Below are positions 1-6,587 of a stretch of DNA of 6,732 nucleotides, one piece after another. The notes under the pieces were generated by a model, which saw nothing but the letters and a program-made list of their open reading frames with translations, had not been told where the DNA came from and ran no database searches. The first letter of the stretch is position 1. Every line of letters begins with the position of its first letter. The position numbers and the translations under genes were made by a program. The DNA comes from an uncultured Oscillospiraceae bacterium (GTDB lineage Bacteria > Bacillota > Clostridia > Oscillospirales > Oscillospiraceae): positions 1-6,732 of the forward strand of contig CAKTKF010000065.1 of NCBI GenBank assembly GCA_934569215.1, read 5' to 3'.

Positions 1-2598
1 CTCGTCGGTGCCGTAGTAGGCGTTGAGGTACATCTGCTTGATCTCGCTCATGAGGGGATACCGGGGGTTCGCGCCGGTGCACTGGTCGTCGAAGGCCTGC
101 TCCACCATGCTGTCCAGCCGGGTCAGGAAGTCGGTTTCGTCAATGCCGTAGTCCCGGATGGTCTTCCTGATGCCGATTTTGGCCTTCAGCTCGTCGATGG
201 CCGCGATCAGTTTTTCCAGCTTCTCCTCGTCCGTGGTGCCGCCCAGCTTCAAGTAGTCGGCAACCTCGGCATACCGCGCCAGGGTGTGGGGATGGTCGTA
301 CTGGGAGAAGGTACCCATCTTTGCGGGAACCTCGGCGGCGTTGAAGCGCAGAACCTCGTCGATCATCAGGGCATTGGCAACGCCGTGGGGCAGATGGTGG
401 AACGCGCCCAGCTTGTGCGCCATGGAGTGGCACACGCCCAAAAATGCGTTGGCAAAGGCCATACCGGCCATGCAGGCGGCGTTTGCCATGTTCTCACGAG
501 CCTTGGGATCCTTCCCGCCGTTTTCGTAGGCGGAGGGCAGGTTCTCGAAAATCAGCTTCAGGCTCCGCAGCGCCAGACCGTCGGTGTAGTCCGTGGCCAT
601 CATGGAGGCGTAGGCTTCCAGAGCGTGGGTCACGGCGTCGATGCCGGAGGCAGCGGTCAGACCCTTGGGGGCGTTCATCATCATGTCGGCGTCCACGATG
701 GACATCTTGGGCAGCAGCTCGTAGTCCGCCAGCGGATACTTGACGCCGGTGGTTTCATCGGTGATGACGGCGAAGGGGGTCACCTCGGAGCCGGTACCGG
801 CGGTGGTGGGGATGGCGACGAAATACGCCTTCTCTCCCATCTTGGGGAAGGTGTAGACACGCTTGCGGATATCCACAAAGCGCATGGCCATGTCCTGGAA
901 GTCCGCCTCGGGATGCTCATACAGCACCCACATGATCTTGCCCGCGTCCATGGCGGAACCGCCGCCGATGGCGAGGATCAGGTCAGGCTTGAAGGCCGCC
1001 ATCTGCGCCGCGCCCTCTCTGGCACAGGCGAGGGTGGGATCGGGAGCCACGTTGTAGAAGGTGGTGTGGGTGATTCCCATGGCGTCCAGCTTCTCCTCCA
1101 CGGGCTTGGTGTAGCCGTTCTGGTACAGGAAGGCGTCGGTGACGATGAAGGCCTTCTTGTAATTCTTCAGCTCGGACAGAGCCACGGGCAGGCAGCCCTT
1201 CTTGAAATAAACCTTTTCAGGCGCACGGAACCAGAGCATATTCTCCCTCCTAATTGCCACAGTCTTGATGTTCAGCAGGTGCTTGATGCCCACGTTCTCG
1301 GAAACGGAGTTGCCGCCCCAGGAGCCGCAGCCCAGCGTCAGGGAGGGAGCCAGCTTGAAATTGTACAGGTCGCCGATGCCGCCGTGGGCAGACGGCGTGT
1401 TCACCAGAATGCGGCAGGCCTTCATTTTTTCCGCAAAGGCGTCCAGCTTTTCCTTCCCGGCCACCGTATCCAGATAGACGGAAGCGGTGTGGCCGTAGCC
1501 GCCGTCCTTGACCAGGGTGTCCGCCTTGTTCATGGCGTCGGCAAAGTCGGACGCCCGGTACATGGCAAGCACGGGGGACAGCTTCTCGTGGGCAAAGGCT
1601 TCGGAGAGATCGGTGGAGGTCACTTCGCCGATGAGGATTTTGGTGCTTTCGGGGACGTCAACGCCCGCCAGCGCCGCGATGGTGTGGGCGGACTGACCCA
1701 CGATCTTGGCGTTCAATGCGCCGTTAATCAGGATGGTCGCACGAACCTTGTCGGCTTCTTCCCCGTTCAGGACGTAGCAGCCGCGCTTGACGAACTCCGC
1801 CTTGACCCGGTCGTAGATGCTGTCCAGCACCACCACGCTCTGCTCGGAGGCGCAGATCATGCCGTTGTCAAAGGTCTTGGAGTGGATGACGGAGGAAACC
1901 GCCAGCAGAATGTCGGCGCTGTCGTCGATCACGGCGGGGGTATTGCCGGGGCCGACACCCAGAGCGGGCTTGCCGGAGGAGTAGGCCGCCTTCACCATGC
2001 CGGGGCCGCCGGTGGCGAGGATCAGGTCGGCTTCCGCCATCACCTGATTGGTCAGCTCCAGAGAGGGCTTGTCGATCCACGCGATGATGCCTTCCGGCGC
2101 GCCGGCGGCCACCGCCGCTTCCAGCACCACCCGTGCGGCGGCGATGGTGCAGCCCTTCGCTCTCGGATGGGGGCTGATGATGATTCCGTTGCGGGTCTTC
2201 AGGGAAATCAGGGTCTTGAAAATGGCGGTGGAAGTGGGGTTCGTGGTGGGAATGACCGCCGCGATGACGCCGATAGGCTCGGCAATGCGCTGAATGCCAT
2301 AGGCCGTGTCTTCCTCGATGACGCCGCAGGTCTTGGAATCCTTGTAGGCGTTGTAAATATATTCGGCGGCGTAGTGGTTCTTGATGGTCTTATCCTCCAC
2401 CACGCCCATGCCGGTTTCGGCTACCGCCTGCTTGGCCAGAGGAATGCGCATCCGGTTGGCGGCGGTGGCGGCGGCCAGGAAGATCTTATCCACCTGCTCC
2501 TGGGTATAGGCGGCAAATTTCTCCTGGGCAGCGCGGCACTTTGCCAATGCTTCGGTCAGTTCCTGGGCGGTGGTTACAGGTGCATATGTTTTCCCCAT
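1..2598 (-). CDS. adhE: Bifunctional acetaldehyde-CoA/alcohol dehydrogenase AdhE (C-terminus cut by window edge)
   Basis: Cytosolic enzyme that reduces acetyl-CoA to acetaldehyde and then to ethanol, using two NADH. It is a main route of NADH reoxidation in fermenting anaerobes, and family members form helical spirosome filaments. The reading frame is open without interruption for 866 codons from ATG at 2598 to base 1, and no stop is reached. The N-terminal half (about residues 1-450) is a CoA-acylating aldehyde dehydrogenase, with GVGPGNTP at about 214-221 and the catalytic cysteine in NGMICASEQ at Cys249. The linker ends in VAIRRENM (Met454). The C-terminal half is an iron-dependent alcohol dehydrogenase: the nucleotide-binding GGGSAMDAGK starts at about 545, and the Fe ligands by homology are Asp654 and His658 (GIDAVTHALE), His724 (CHSMAHKLG) and His738 (PHGVANA). 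The visible end, SEIKQMYLNAYYGTDE, matches the usual family C-terminus, so probably only a short tail is missing. All catalytic residues are intact. It has its own promoter and RBS and is separated from the liv operon by a terminator. Identification is very secure. Confidence 0.97.
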   Translation of the reverse strand, partial: MGKTYAPVTTAQELTEALAKCRAAQEKFAAYTQEQVDKIFLAAATAANRMRIPLAKQAVAETGMGVVEDKTIKNHYAAEYIYNAYKDSKTCGVIEEDTAYGIQRIAEPIGVIAAVIPTTNPTSTAIFKTLISLKTRNGIIISPHPRAKGCTIAAARVVLEAAVAAGAPEGIIAWIDKPSLELTNQVMAEADLILATGGPGMVKAAYSSGKPALGVGPGNTPAVIDDSADILLAVSSVIHSKTFDNGMICASEQSVVVLDSIYDRVKAEFVKRGCYVLNGEEADKVRATILINGALNAKIVGQSAHTIAALAGVDVPESTKILIGEVTSTDLSEAFAHEKLSPVLAMYRASDFADAMNKADTLVKDGGYGHTASVYLDTVAGKEKLDAFAEKMKACRILVNTPSAHGGIGDLYNFKLAPSLTLGCGSWGGNSVSENVGIKHLLNIKTVAIRRENMLWFRAPEKVYFKKGCLPVALSELKNYKKAFIVTDAFLYQNGYTKPVEEKLDAMGITHTTFYNVAPDPTLACAREGAAQMAAFKPDLILAIGGGSAMDAGKIMWVLYEHPEADFQDMAMRFVDIRKRVYTFPKMGEKAYFVAIPTTAGTGSEVTPFAVITDETTGVKYPLADYELLPKMSIVDADMMMNAPKGLTAASGIDAVTHALEAYASMMATDYTDGLALRSLKLIFENLPSAYENGGKDPKARENMANAACMAGMAFANAFLGVCHSMAHKLGAFHHLPHGVANALMIDEVLRFNAAEVPAKMGTFSQYDHPHTLARYAEVADYLKLGGTTDEEKLEKLIAAIDELKAKIGIRKTIRDYGIDETDFLTRLDSMVEQAFDDQCTGANPRYPLMSEIKQMYLNAYYGTDE
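1237..1251 (-). promoter_or_regulatory. Internal Shine-Dalgarno plus in-frame ATG at the AdhE domain junction
   Basis: On the minus strand AGGAGG (1251-1246), a 6-nt spacer and ATG (1239-1237) form an ideal bacterial ribosome-binding site inside adhE. The ATG is codon 454, in frame, just where the iron-dependent alcohol dehydrogenase domain begins (MLWFRAPEKVYFKKGC). Initiation here would give a stand-alone alcohol dehydrogenase of more than 410 residues. The RREN residues are common in clostridial AdhE, so the site may be a by-product of coding. However, the codons GCA ATT AGG AGG GAG AAT are unlike the GCC/ATC/CGC/AAC preferred in the rest of the gene. Whether it works as a start is inference. 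Confidence 0.4.
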
Positions 2599-2606
2599 AA
2601 AAATCG

Positions 2607-2615
2607 TCCTTTCCT
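2607..2615 (-). promoter_or_regulatory. adhE ribosome-binding site
   Basis: The purine tract AGGAAAGGA lies 8 nt before the ATG at 2598 on the minus strand. It fixes that ATG as the adhE start. No better in-frame start with an RBS lies upstream. Confidence 0.8.
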
Positions 2616-2617
2616 GG

Positions 2618-2638
2618 GGAATCCCTGATGAAACCGTC
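2618..2638. repeat. Single copy of a 21-bp leader motif shared with the livH upstream palindrome
   Basis: The + strand reads GGAATCCCTGATGAAACCGT followed by C. It matches the left arm of the livH upstream palindrome (6588-6608) at 18 of 21 positions, and the reverse complement of the right arm (6644-6624) also at 18 of 21. Here the opposing arm is missing or decayed. As at livH, the motif sits immediately upstream of the Shine-Dalgarno sequence: it begins 20 nt from the adhE ATG, against 24 nt from the livH GTG. It could be a solo arm of a dispersed palindromic element or a shared control sequence; the sequence alone does not decide. Confidence 0.45.
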
Positions 2639-2641
2639 TTC

Positions 2642-2683
2642 GGCTGAAATTTTTGCCGTCAGCCTCTGCCGGATTCACCGGTG
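2642..2683 (-). other. Structured part of the adhE 5' leader (small stems)
   Basis: In the minus-strand RNA two perfect short stems follow one another. CCGG (2681-2678) pairs with CCGG (2672-2669) around UGAAU, and GGCUGA (2664-2659) pairs with UCAGCC (2647-2642) around an 11-nt A-rich loop. An alternative pairing exists between GAAUCC (2676-2671) and GGAUUC (2624-2619), just upstream of the RBS, and it would compete with the first stem. This could support a conformational switch near the RBS, but the stems are short and no known riboswitch class is recognised. Functional importance is inference. Confidence 0.3.
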
Positions 2684-2698
2684 CTTCCCGAACAAATT

Positions 2699-2720
2699 TA
2701 TCAGTATTTTCATACCGATA
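2699..2720 (-). other. adhE leader hairpin with GAAA tetraloop
   Basis: The minus-strand RNA reads UAUCGGUAU-GAAA-AUACUGAUA. This is a 9-bp stem (one G-U pair) closed by a GNRA tetraloop, starting about 17 nt after the predicted transcription start. The wobble pair and GNRA loop favour a role as RNA, such as 5'-end protection or part of a larger leader fold. At DNA level the same dyad could be an operator just downstream of the promoter. Confidence 0.5.
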
Positions 2721-2743
2721 TATTACTTTATACTACTTTCACT

Positions 2744-2771
2744 ATAATAGCACATATCCCGGAAATGTCAA
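2744..2771 (-). promoter_or_regulatory. Sigma-A promoter for adhE
   Basis: On the minus strand a perfect -35 box TTGACA (2771-2766) is followed by a 16-bp spacer and the -10 box TATTAT (2749-2744, five of six consensus bases). An extended -10 TG (TGCTATTAT) precedes the box. A T7 tract lies about 11 bp upstream of the -35. The predicted start is near 2737, giving a leader of about 140 nt before adhE. It lies downstream of the liv terminator in a local AT-rich patch, so adhE can be transcribed on its own. No clear Rex-type operator (TTGTTAA-like inverted repeat) overlaps it. Confidence 0.8.
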
Positions 2772-2800
2772 TCCCCTATCTGAAAAAAATCTCCGTGTGG

Positions 2801-2848
2801 ACAAAACAGCCGGACTTCCGGAGCGCACCGCTCCGAAAGCCCGGCTGT
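2801..2848 (-). terminator. Intrinsic terminator of the liv operon
   Basis: Starting 12 nt after the livF stop, the minus-strand RNA can form a 20-bp stem (arms 2848-2829 and 2825-2806) with a GUG loop. Eighteen pairs are Watson-Crick and two are G-U. The stem is followed by UUUUGU. The same two positions would be A-C mismatches in a plus-strand transcript, so the element is built for the minus direction. The U-tract is short, but the stem is long and GC-rich. It separates livHMGF from the adhE promoter. Confidence 0.85.
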
Positions 2849-2860
2849 GCCGTTTCCTGA

Positions 2861-3568
2861 TTACGTGCCGAGATAGGCCGCCTTCACCGCTTCGTTGGCC
2901 AGCAGCTCCTCGCCGCTGCCGTGGAGGGTGATCCGGCCGGTCTCCATGACGTAGCCGAGATTGGCGGTTTTCAGCGCCATATTGGCGTTCTGCTCGATGA
3001 GCAGAACCGTCACGCCCTGCTTGTTGATCTCCTTGATGATCTCGAAAATGCCCTTGACGATGATGGGCGCCAGTCCCAGAGACGGCTCGTCCATCATGAT
3101 GACCTTGGGGCGGCTCATCAGCGCCCGGCCGACCGCCAGCATCTGCTGCTCGCCGCCGGACAGGGTGCCGCCCGCCTGCCAAGAACGCTCCTTCAGCCGG
3201 GGGAACAGATCAAAGACCCAGTTTAAGTCCTCGGTCAGATCGTCCTTGCGCAGGTAAGCGCCGATTTTCAGGTTTTCCAGCACCGTCATGTCCGGGAAAA
3301 TCCGCCGTCCTTCCGGCACCAGCGTGATGCCCTTGGACACGATCATGCTGGAATCCATGCCGGTGATGTCCTCGTCCAGAAAGGAGATTTTTCCCGCGGA
3401 GGGCTTCACCAGCCCCGCGATGGCGCGAAGGGTGGAGCTTTTGCCCGCGCCGTTGGCGCCGATCAGGGTCACGATCTCCCCTTCCGGCACGTCCAGACTG
3501 ATGCCCTTCACCGCTTCGATTCCGCCGTAATGCACCTGCAAGTCCCGGATCTCCAGAATGTTACGCAT
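2861..3568 (-). CDS. livF: Branched-chain amino acid ABC transporter ATP-binding protein LivF
   Basis: A 235-residue ATPase, the usual LivF length. On the inner face of the membrane it pairs with LivG to power amino acid import through LivH-LivM. Walker A GANGAGKSS is at 37-45, the signature LSGGEQQ at 136-142, Walker B VIMMDE at 156-161 and the D-loop SLGLAP at 163-168. The LVPEGRRIFPDMTV block (83-96) and LLIEQNANMAL (189-199), with Gln193 where most ABC ATPases have the switch histidine, are LivF family marks and not defects. The start ATG overlaps the last 8 nt of livG (ATGCGTAA), with a weak GGGGGTG tract 7 nt upstream, which points to translational coupling. It is the last gene of the operon and ends in TAA just before the terminator hairpin. 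Confidence 0.96.
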   Translation of the reverse strand: MRNILEIRDLQVHYGGIEAVKGISLDVPEGEIVTLIGANGAGKSSTLRAIAGLVKPSAGKISFLDEDITGMDSSMIVSKGITLVPEGRRIFPDMTVLENLKIGAYLRKDDLTEDLNWVFDLFPRLKERSWQAGGTLSGGEQQMLAVGRALMSRPKVIMMDEPSLGLAPIIVKGIFEIIKEINKQGVTVLLIEQNANMALKTANLGYVMETGRITLHGSGEELLANEAVKAAYLGT

Positions 3569-4412
3569 CTTCCGTCACCCCCAAATACGCCTCGATCACG
3601 CGCTTGTTCTGCTGCACTTCCTTCGGCACGCCCCGGGCGATCTCACTGCCGAAGTCAATAACATAAATGTAATCCGAAATCTTCATGACCAGATCCATGT
3701 GATGCTCAATGAGGAAAACCGTCAGATGGTGTCTGTCCCGGATCTCCTTGATGTATTCCGCCAGCTCCTGGGTCTCCTGGGGGTTCATGCCTGCCGCCGG
3801 TTCGTCCAGCAGCAGCAGCTTGGGATCCGTCGCCAGAGCGCGGGCAATTTCCAGACGGCGCTGTAGGCCGTAGGGCAGGCTGGTGGCGATCTCGTCTCTG
3901 TACTGCTCCAGTCCCTGCTCTTTCAGCAGCTCCATGGTTTCTTCCCGCATTCTCGCCTCTTCCTTGGCATTCGCCCGGAAAATGGCGGAAAACACGTTCT
4001 GCTTCGCCCGCATATGCTTGGCCACCAGCACGTTTTCAAACACCGTCATGCTTTTCCACAGGCGGATGTTCTGGAAGGTACGGGCAATGCCCAGAGATAC
4101 CACATGATCCGGAGTCGGGTCAATGTTGCGCTCATTTGCGTATTTTTCCCCGTTGGTACCCAGGTAGTTCTTTTTCATTTTCCCGGTGGGGTGATTGCGG
4201 ATCATGGTCTTGCCCATGAATTCCACCCGGCCGTTGGTCGGCTGATACACACCGGTGATGCAGTTAAAGGCCGTGGTTTTGCCCGCGCCGTTGGGGCCGA
4301 TGAGTGCGACGATCTGACCCTCCGGCACGTCCAGAGACAAATCATTCACAGCCACAACGCCGCCAAACTGCATGGTGACGTTTTCCATACGAAGAACGTT
4401 TGTTTCGCTCAT
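3561..4412 (-). CDS. livG: Branched-chain amino acid ABC transporter ATP-binding protein LivG (long form)
   Basis: The second ATPase of the importer, 283 residues. Walker A GPNGAGKTT is at 39-47 and the Q-loop glutamine is Gln114 (ARTFQNIRLW). The family-specific signature LPYGLQRRLEIARAL is at 179-193, in place of LSGGQ. Walker B LLLLDE is at 199-204, followed by PAAGMNP, and the switch histidine is His237 (LIEHHMDLVM). All catalytic parts are present. The protein is about 28 residues longer than the classic LivG of about 255. The extra stretch lies around 70-105, between the early beta-strands and the Q-loop, and is charged and polar (GKMKKNYLGTNGEKYANERN). The ATG is 6 nt after the livM stop, with AAGGAGG (4430-4424) inside the end of livM at an 11-nt spacing. 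The 3' end overlaps livF by 8 nt. Confidence 0.96.
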   Translation of the reverse strand: MSETNVLRMENVTMQFGGVVAVNDLSLDVPEGQIVALIGPNGAGKTTAFNCITGVYQPTNGRVEFMGKTMIRNHPTGKMKKNYLGTNGEKYANERNIDPTPDHVVSLGIARTFQNIRLWKSMTVFENVLVAKHMRAKQNVFSAIFRANAKEEARMREETMELLKEQGLEQYRDEIATSLPYGLQRRLEIARALATDPKLLLLDEPAAGMNPQETQELAEYIKEIRDRHHLTVFLIEHHMDLVMKISDYIYVIDFGSEIARGVPKEVQQNKRVIEAYLGVTEDA

Positions 4413-4418
4413 GCCGCT

Positions 4419-5645
4419 TCAGTCCTCCTTTTCCGCCGCCGGGGCAGCCTTTTTCCGTTTCTGAAACAGTCCGCCGATGCCCTTCCAGCTCAGCTCCTTC
4501 TCCCCCATGATGCCCTTGGAGAAGAACAGGACGATGATCATGATGACCACGGAGAATACGACCATCCGGAAGCCGCTGCGCAGCAGAGGCACCTTAAACG
4601 AGCCGATGTATGTCTCCCGATCCAGGAACCGCAGCCACCACTCAGAGCAGGCCACGTACAGGAACGTGCCGATGACGGAGCCGGAAACGGAGCCGATGCC
4701 GCCGATGACCACGATCAGCAGAATTTCATAGGTCATGGTGGAGGTAAAGACCTTCGCCTGGGCGTTGGCCACGTACATGGCGAACAGCGCGCCGCCCACA
4801 CCGGAGAAGAAGCTGGAAATCACAAAGGAGAGCATCTTGTGCTTGAACAGGTTGATTCCCATGGCCTCCGCCGCCACCTCGTCGTCCCGGATGGCCTTAA
4901 AGGCGCGGCCGTAGGAGGAATTGATCAGCAGAACGATCAGGGTAATGCAAATGATCGCCACAAGGAAGGGGACGAACGTACTCAGCCGCAGAACCACCTG
5001 CCCTGCCCCGTTTTTAATATTGAAGTCGGAGAAGGTGGGGAAGCCCTTGATCATATTCGCGCCGTTGGTGATGGGGCCGAGGGTCTGCCACTGAAAAATC
5101 GCCCGGAGAATTTCGGCAAAACCCAATGTGGCAATGGCGAGGTAATCACTTTTCAGCCGCAGAACCGGCAGACCGATCAGCGCCGCGAACAGCGCGGCCA
5201 CCAGCCCCGCCAGAATCAGTCCTACAAGAACGGCCAGCACCAGCGCCAGCCCGCCGCCGAACCCGGCGCTTCCCAGAAAGCTCTGGAAGCAATCCACCAG
5301 GGAGAACTTCACAGCCGAGCCGCCGTAGAGGTAATAAACCTGATCCTTGGCAGCCATGGGAACGGTGAGAATGGCGTAGGTATACGCGCCCAGCAGCATG
5401 AAGCCCGCCTGTCCCAGAGAGAACAGGCCGGTAAAGCCGTTGAGCAGGTTCATGGAAACGGCCACCAGAGAATACACCGCGCCCTTTTTCAGCACGGTAA
5501 ACAGCTGACTGGTAGGAAGAAAGACCGCAGGCAGTCCCGGGATGTAGTCGCTGAGGTTTTCCAGCAGGATAACCAGCAGCAACAGCACCGAAATGGAAAC
5601 CAGCGCGGCAAAGCTGCCGTTTTTGTTTGTTTTCTGTTTCAGCAT
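4419..5645 (-). CDS. livM: Branched-chain amino acid ABC transporter permease LivM
   Basis: A 408-residue integral membrane protein, one half of the translocation channel with LivH. After a short basic N-terminus (MLKQKTNKNG) comes a first hydrophobic helix (about 14-28) and several more membrane segments. Family blocks seen include AVSMNLLNGFTGLFSLGQAG, LPVLRLKSDYLAIATLGFAE, the cytoplasmic coupling loop SSYGRAFKAIRDDEVAAEAM, and VIGGIGSVSGSVIGT. The tail is Lys/Glu-rich (QKRKKAAPAAEKED). I chose ATG 5645 because AAGGAGG lies 8 nt before it. The longer frame starts at a TTG at 5687, which lies inside livH and lacks an RBS. The gap to livH is 13 nt and the gap to livG is 6 nt. LivM-type permeases also occur in urea and amide importers, but LivG/LivF features and the absence of urea genes favour amino acids. 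The exact substrate is not readable. Confidence 0.95.
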   Translation of the reverse strand: MLKQKTNKNGSFAALVSISVLLLLVILLENLSDYIPGLPAVFLPTSQLFTVLKKGAVYSLVAVSMNLLNGFTGLFSLGQAGFMLLGAYTYAILTVPMAAKDQVYYLYGGSAVKFSLVDCFQSFLGSAGFGGGLALVLAVLVGLILAGLVAALFAALIGLPVLRLKSDYLAIATLGFAEILRAIFQWQTLGPITNGANMIKGFPTFSDFNIKNGAGQVVLRLSTFVPFLVAIICITLIVLLINSSYGRAFKAIRDDEVAAEAMGINLFKHKMLSFVISSFFSGVGGALFAMYVANAQAKVFTSTMTYEILLIVVIGGIGSVSGSVIGTFLYVACSEWWLRFLDRETYIGSFKVPLLRSGFRMVVFSVVIMIIVLFFSKGIMGEKELSWKGIGGLFQKRKKAAPAAEKED

Positions 5646-5653
5646 ATCCGGCA

Positions 5654-5660
5654 CCTCCTT
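5654..5660 (-). promoter_or_regulatory. livM ribosome-binding site overlapping the livH stop
   Basis: AAGGAGG (5660-5654) overlaps the livH TAA stop (5661-5659) and lies 8 nt before the ATG at 5645. It decides the livM start against the upstream TTG and suggests that ribosomes finishing livH feed livM. Confidence 0.85.
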
Positions 5661-6564
5661 AAACCTTATCCGTGGCCTTTTCGCCAAAGAGTCCGGTGGG
5701 CTTGCAGGTCAGGATGATGATGAGCAGTGCAAAGGTGAAGGCATCGGAGAACACGGAAACATTCCACGCCGAGGGCAGACCCTTGATGATAGTCTCGCAA
5801 ATACCGATCAAAAACGCGCCGATCACCGCGCCGGGGATGGAGCCGATGCCGCCGAACACCGCCGCCACGAAGGCTTTCAGTCCCGGCATGGCCCCCGCCG
5901 TGGGGGTGATGGCGGGGTAAGTGGTGAAGTACAGAATGGAACCCACCACCGCCAGGGCGGAGCCGATGACAAAGGTCATGGAAATGACGTTGTTGATCTT
6001 AATGCCCATCAGCCGTGCGGTCTCAAAGTCCTTGGACACCGCCCGCATGGCCATGCCGATCTTGGTGTGGTTGATCAGCTGGGTCAGCAGCAGGATCAGC
6101 ACCAGAACCAGAATGGGGGTGATGATAACCACCAGCTTTGTGGAGGTGCCGACGATATCGACGGTTTTGTTCAGAATTCCGATGGTGGGATACGTCATGG
6201 GCTGGCCGCCGGTGACATAGGTCGCGGTGTTTTGCAGCAGATAGCTGACGCCGATGGCAGAAATCATGACGGACATTCTCGGCGCGTTGCGCAGGGGCTT
6301 ATAGGCCGCCCGCTCAATGAAGAAGCCCAGCGCCACCGTCAGGATGATGACAACGGGAATCGCCGCGTAGATAGGCATCACGGCGGAAATATAGATACCC
6401 AGCAAGCCCGCGACCATGAACACGTCGCCGTGGGCGAAGTTGATCAGGCGCAGAATGCCGTAGACCATGGTATAGCCAATGGCGATCAGCGCCAGCTGCC
6501 CGCCCAGAGAAATGCCGCTGAGCAGAATGGATACCAGGTATTCCAGAGAAAACAGTTGTTCCAC
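5659..6564 (-). CDS. livH: Branched-chain amino acid ABC transporter permease LivH
   Basis: A 301-residue permease, close to the usual LivH length, and the partner of LivM in the membrane channel. It is strongly hydrophobic, with about eight membrane segments. Recognisable blocks are GYTMVYGILRLINFAHGDVFM near residues 31-51, YKPLRNAPRMSVMISAIGVS, the coupling loop AMRAVSKDFETARLMGIKIN, and GLKAFVAAVFGGIGSIPGAV followed by IGAFLIGICE. The start codon is GTG (6564-6562), supported by GGGAGG 8 nt upstream. It is the first liv gene in the window. A hairpin and a palindrome precede it and no clear promoter is seen, so it is probably transcribed from further upstream, likely with a binding-protein gene livK beyond the window edge (inference from usual liv gene order). 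Confidence 0.96.
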   Translation of the reverse strand: MEQLFSLEYLVSILLSGISLGGQLALIAIGYTMVYGILRLINFAHGDVFMVAGLLGIYISAVMPIYAAIPVVIILTVALGFFIERAAYKPLRNAPRMSVMISAIGVSYLLQNTATYVTGGQPMTYPTIGILNKTVDIVGTSTKLVVIITPILVLVLILLLTQLINHTKIGMAMRAVSKDFETARLMGIKINNVISMTFVIGSALAVVGSILYFTTYPAITPTAGAMPGLKAFVAAVFGGIGSIPGAVIGAFLIGICETIIKGLPSAWNVSVFSDAFTFALLIIILTCKPTGLFGEKATDKV

Positions 6565-6572
6565 AAGGGGTT

Positions 6573-6578
6573 CCTCCC
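6573..6578 (-). promoter_or_regulatory. livH ribosome-binding site
   Basis: GGGAGG (6578-6573) followed by an 8-nt spacer and GTG at 6564 on the minus strand. It supports the non-ATG start. No in-frame ATG in a sensible position competes. Confidence 0.8.
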
Positions 6579-6587
6579 TTTCTTTAC

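Noticed and set aside
286..2628. A 780-codon open frame on the plus strand opposite adhE
   Set aside because: Its product is low-complexity (Gly/His/Val/Asp-rich) with no family resemblance. It is the usual antisense shadow of a GC-rich gene, while the minus-strand frame encodes an unmistakable AdhE.
2669..2690. Resemblance of GGGAA..CCGGTGAATCCGG in the adhE leader to the core of a cobalamin riboswitch
   Set aside because: The GGUG..AAUCC loop is two bases too short, and the upstream pairing partner and the rest of the roughly 200-nt aptamer are absent. The whole leader is only about 140 nt.
2730..2790. Rex (NADH-sensing) operator expected at an adhE promoter
   Set aside because: No TTGTTAA/TTAACAA-like or TTGTGA/TCACAA-like inverted repeat is visible around the -35 or -10 boxes.
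2742..3182. A 146-codon minus-strand frame running from livF into the intergenic region
   Set aside because: It lies out of frame within livF, is Arg/Gly-rich, and crosses the terminator and the adhE -35 region. It has no credible start or homology.
2861..3568. Missing switch histidine in LivF (Gln193) as a sign of an inactive ATPase
   Set aside because: IEQN at this position is the normal LivF family sequence, and Walker A, the signature and Walker B are intact.
5646..5687. A 14-residue N-terminal extension of livM starting at TTG 5687
   Set aside because: It lies inside the end of livH, uses TTG and lacks an RBS, whereas ATG 5645 has AAGGAGG 8 nt upstream.
4014..5717. A 567-codon open frame on the plus strand opposite livG/livM
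   Set aside because: Its Gln/His/Arg-rich composition is typical of antisense translation of hydrophobic membrane genes. It has no RBS, and livM and livG are certain on the other strand.
4419..6564. The permease pair as a urea or short-chain amide importer (Urt-type)
   Set aside because: Neither urease nor amidase genes are visible, and the gene order and ATPase motifs fit LivHMGF. The substrate still cannot be proven without the binding protein.
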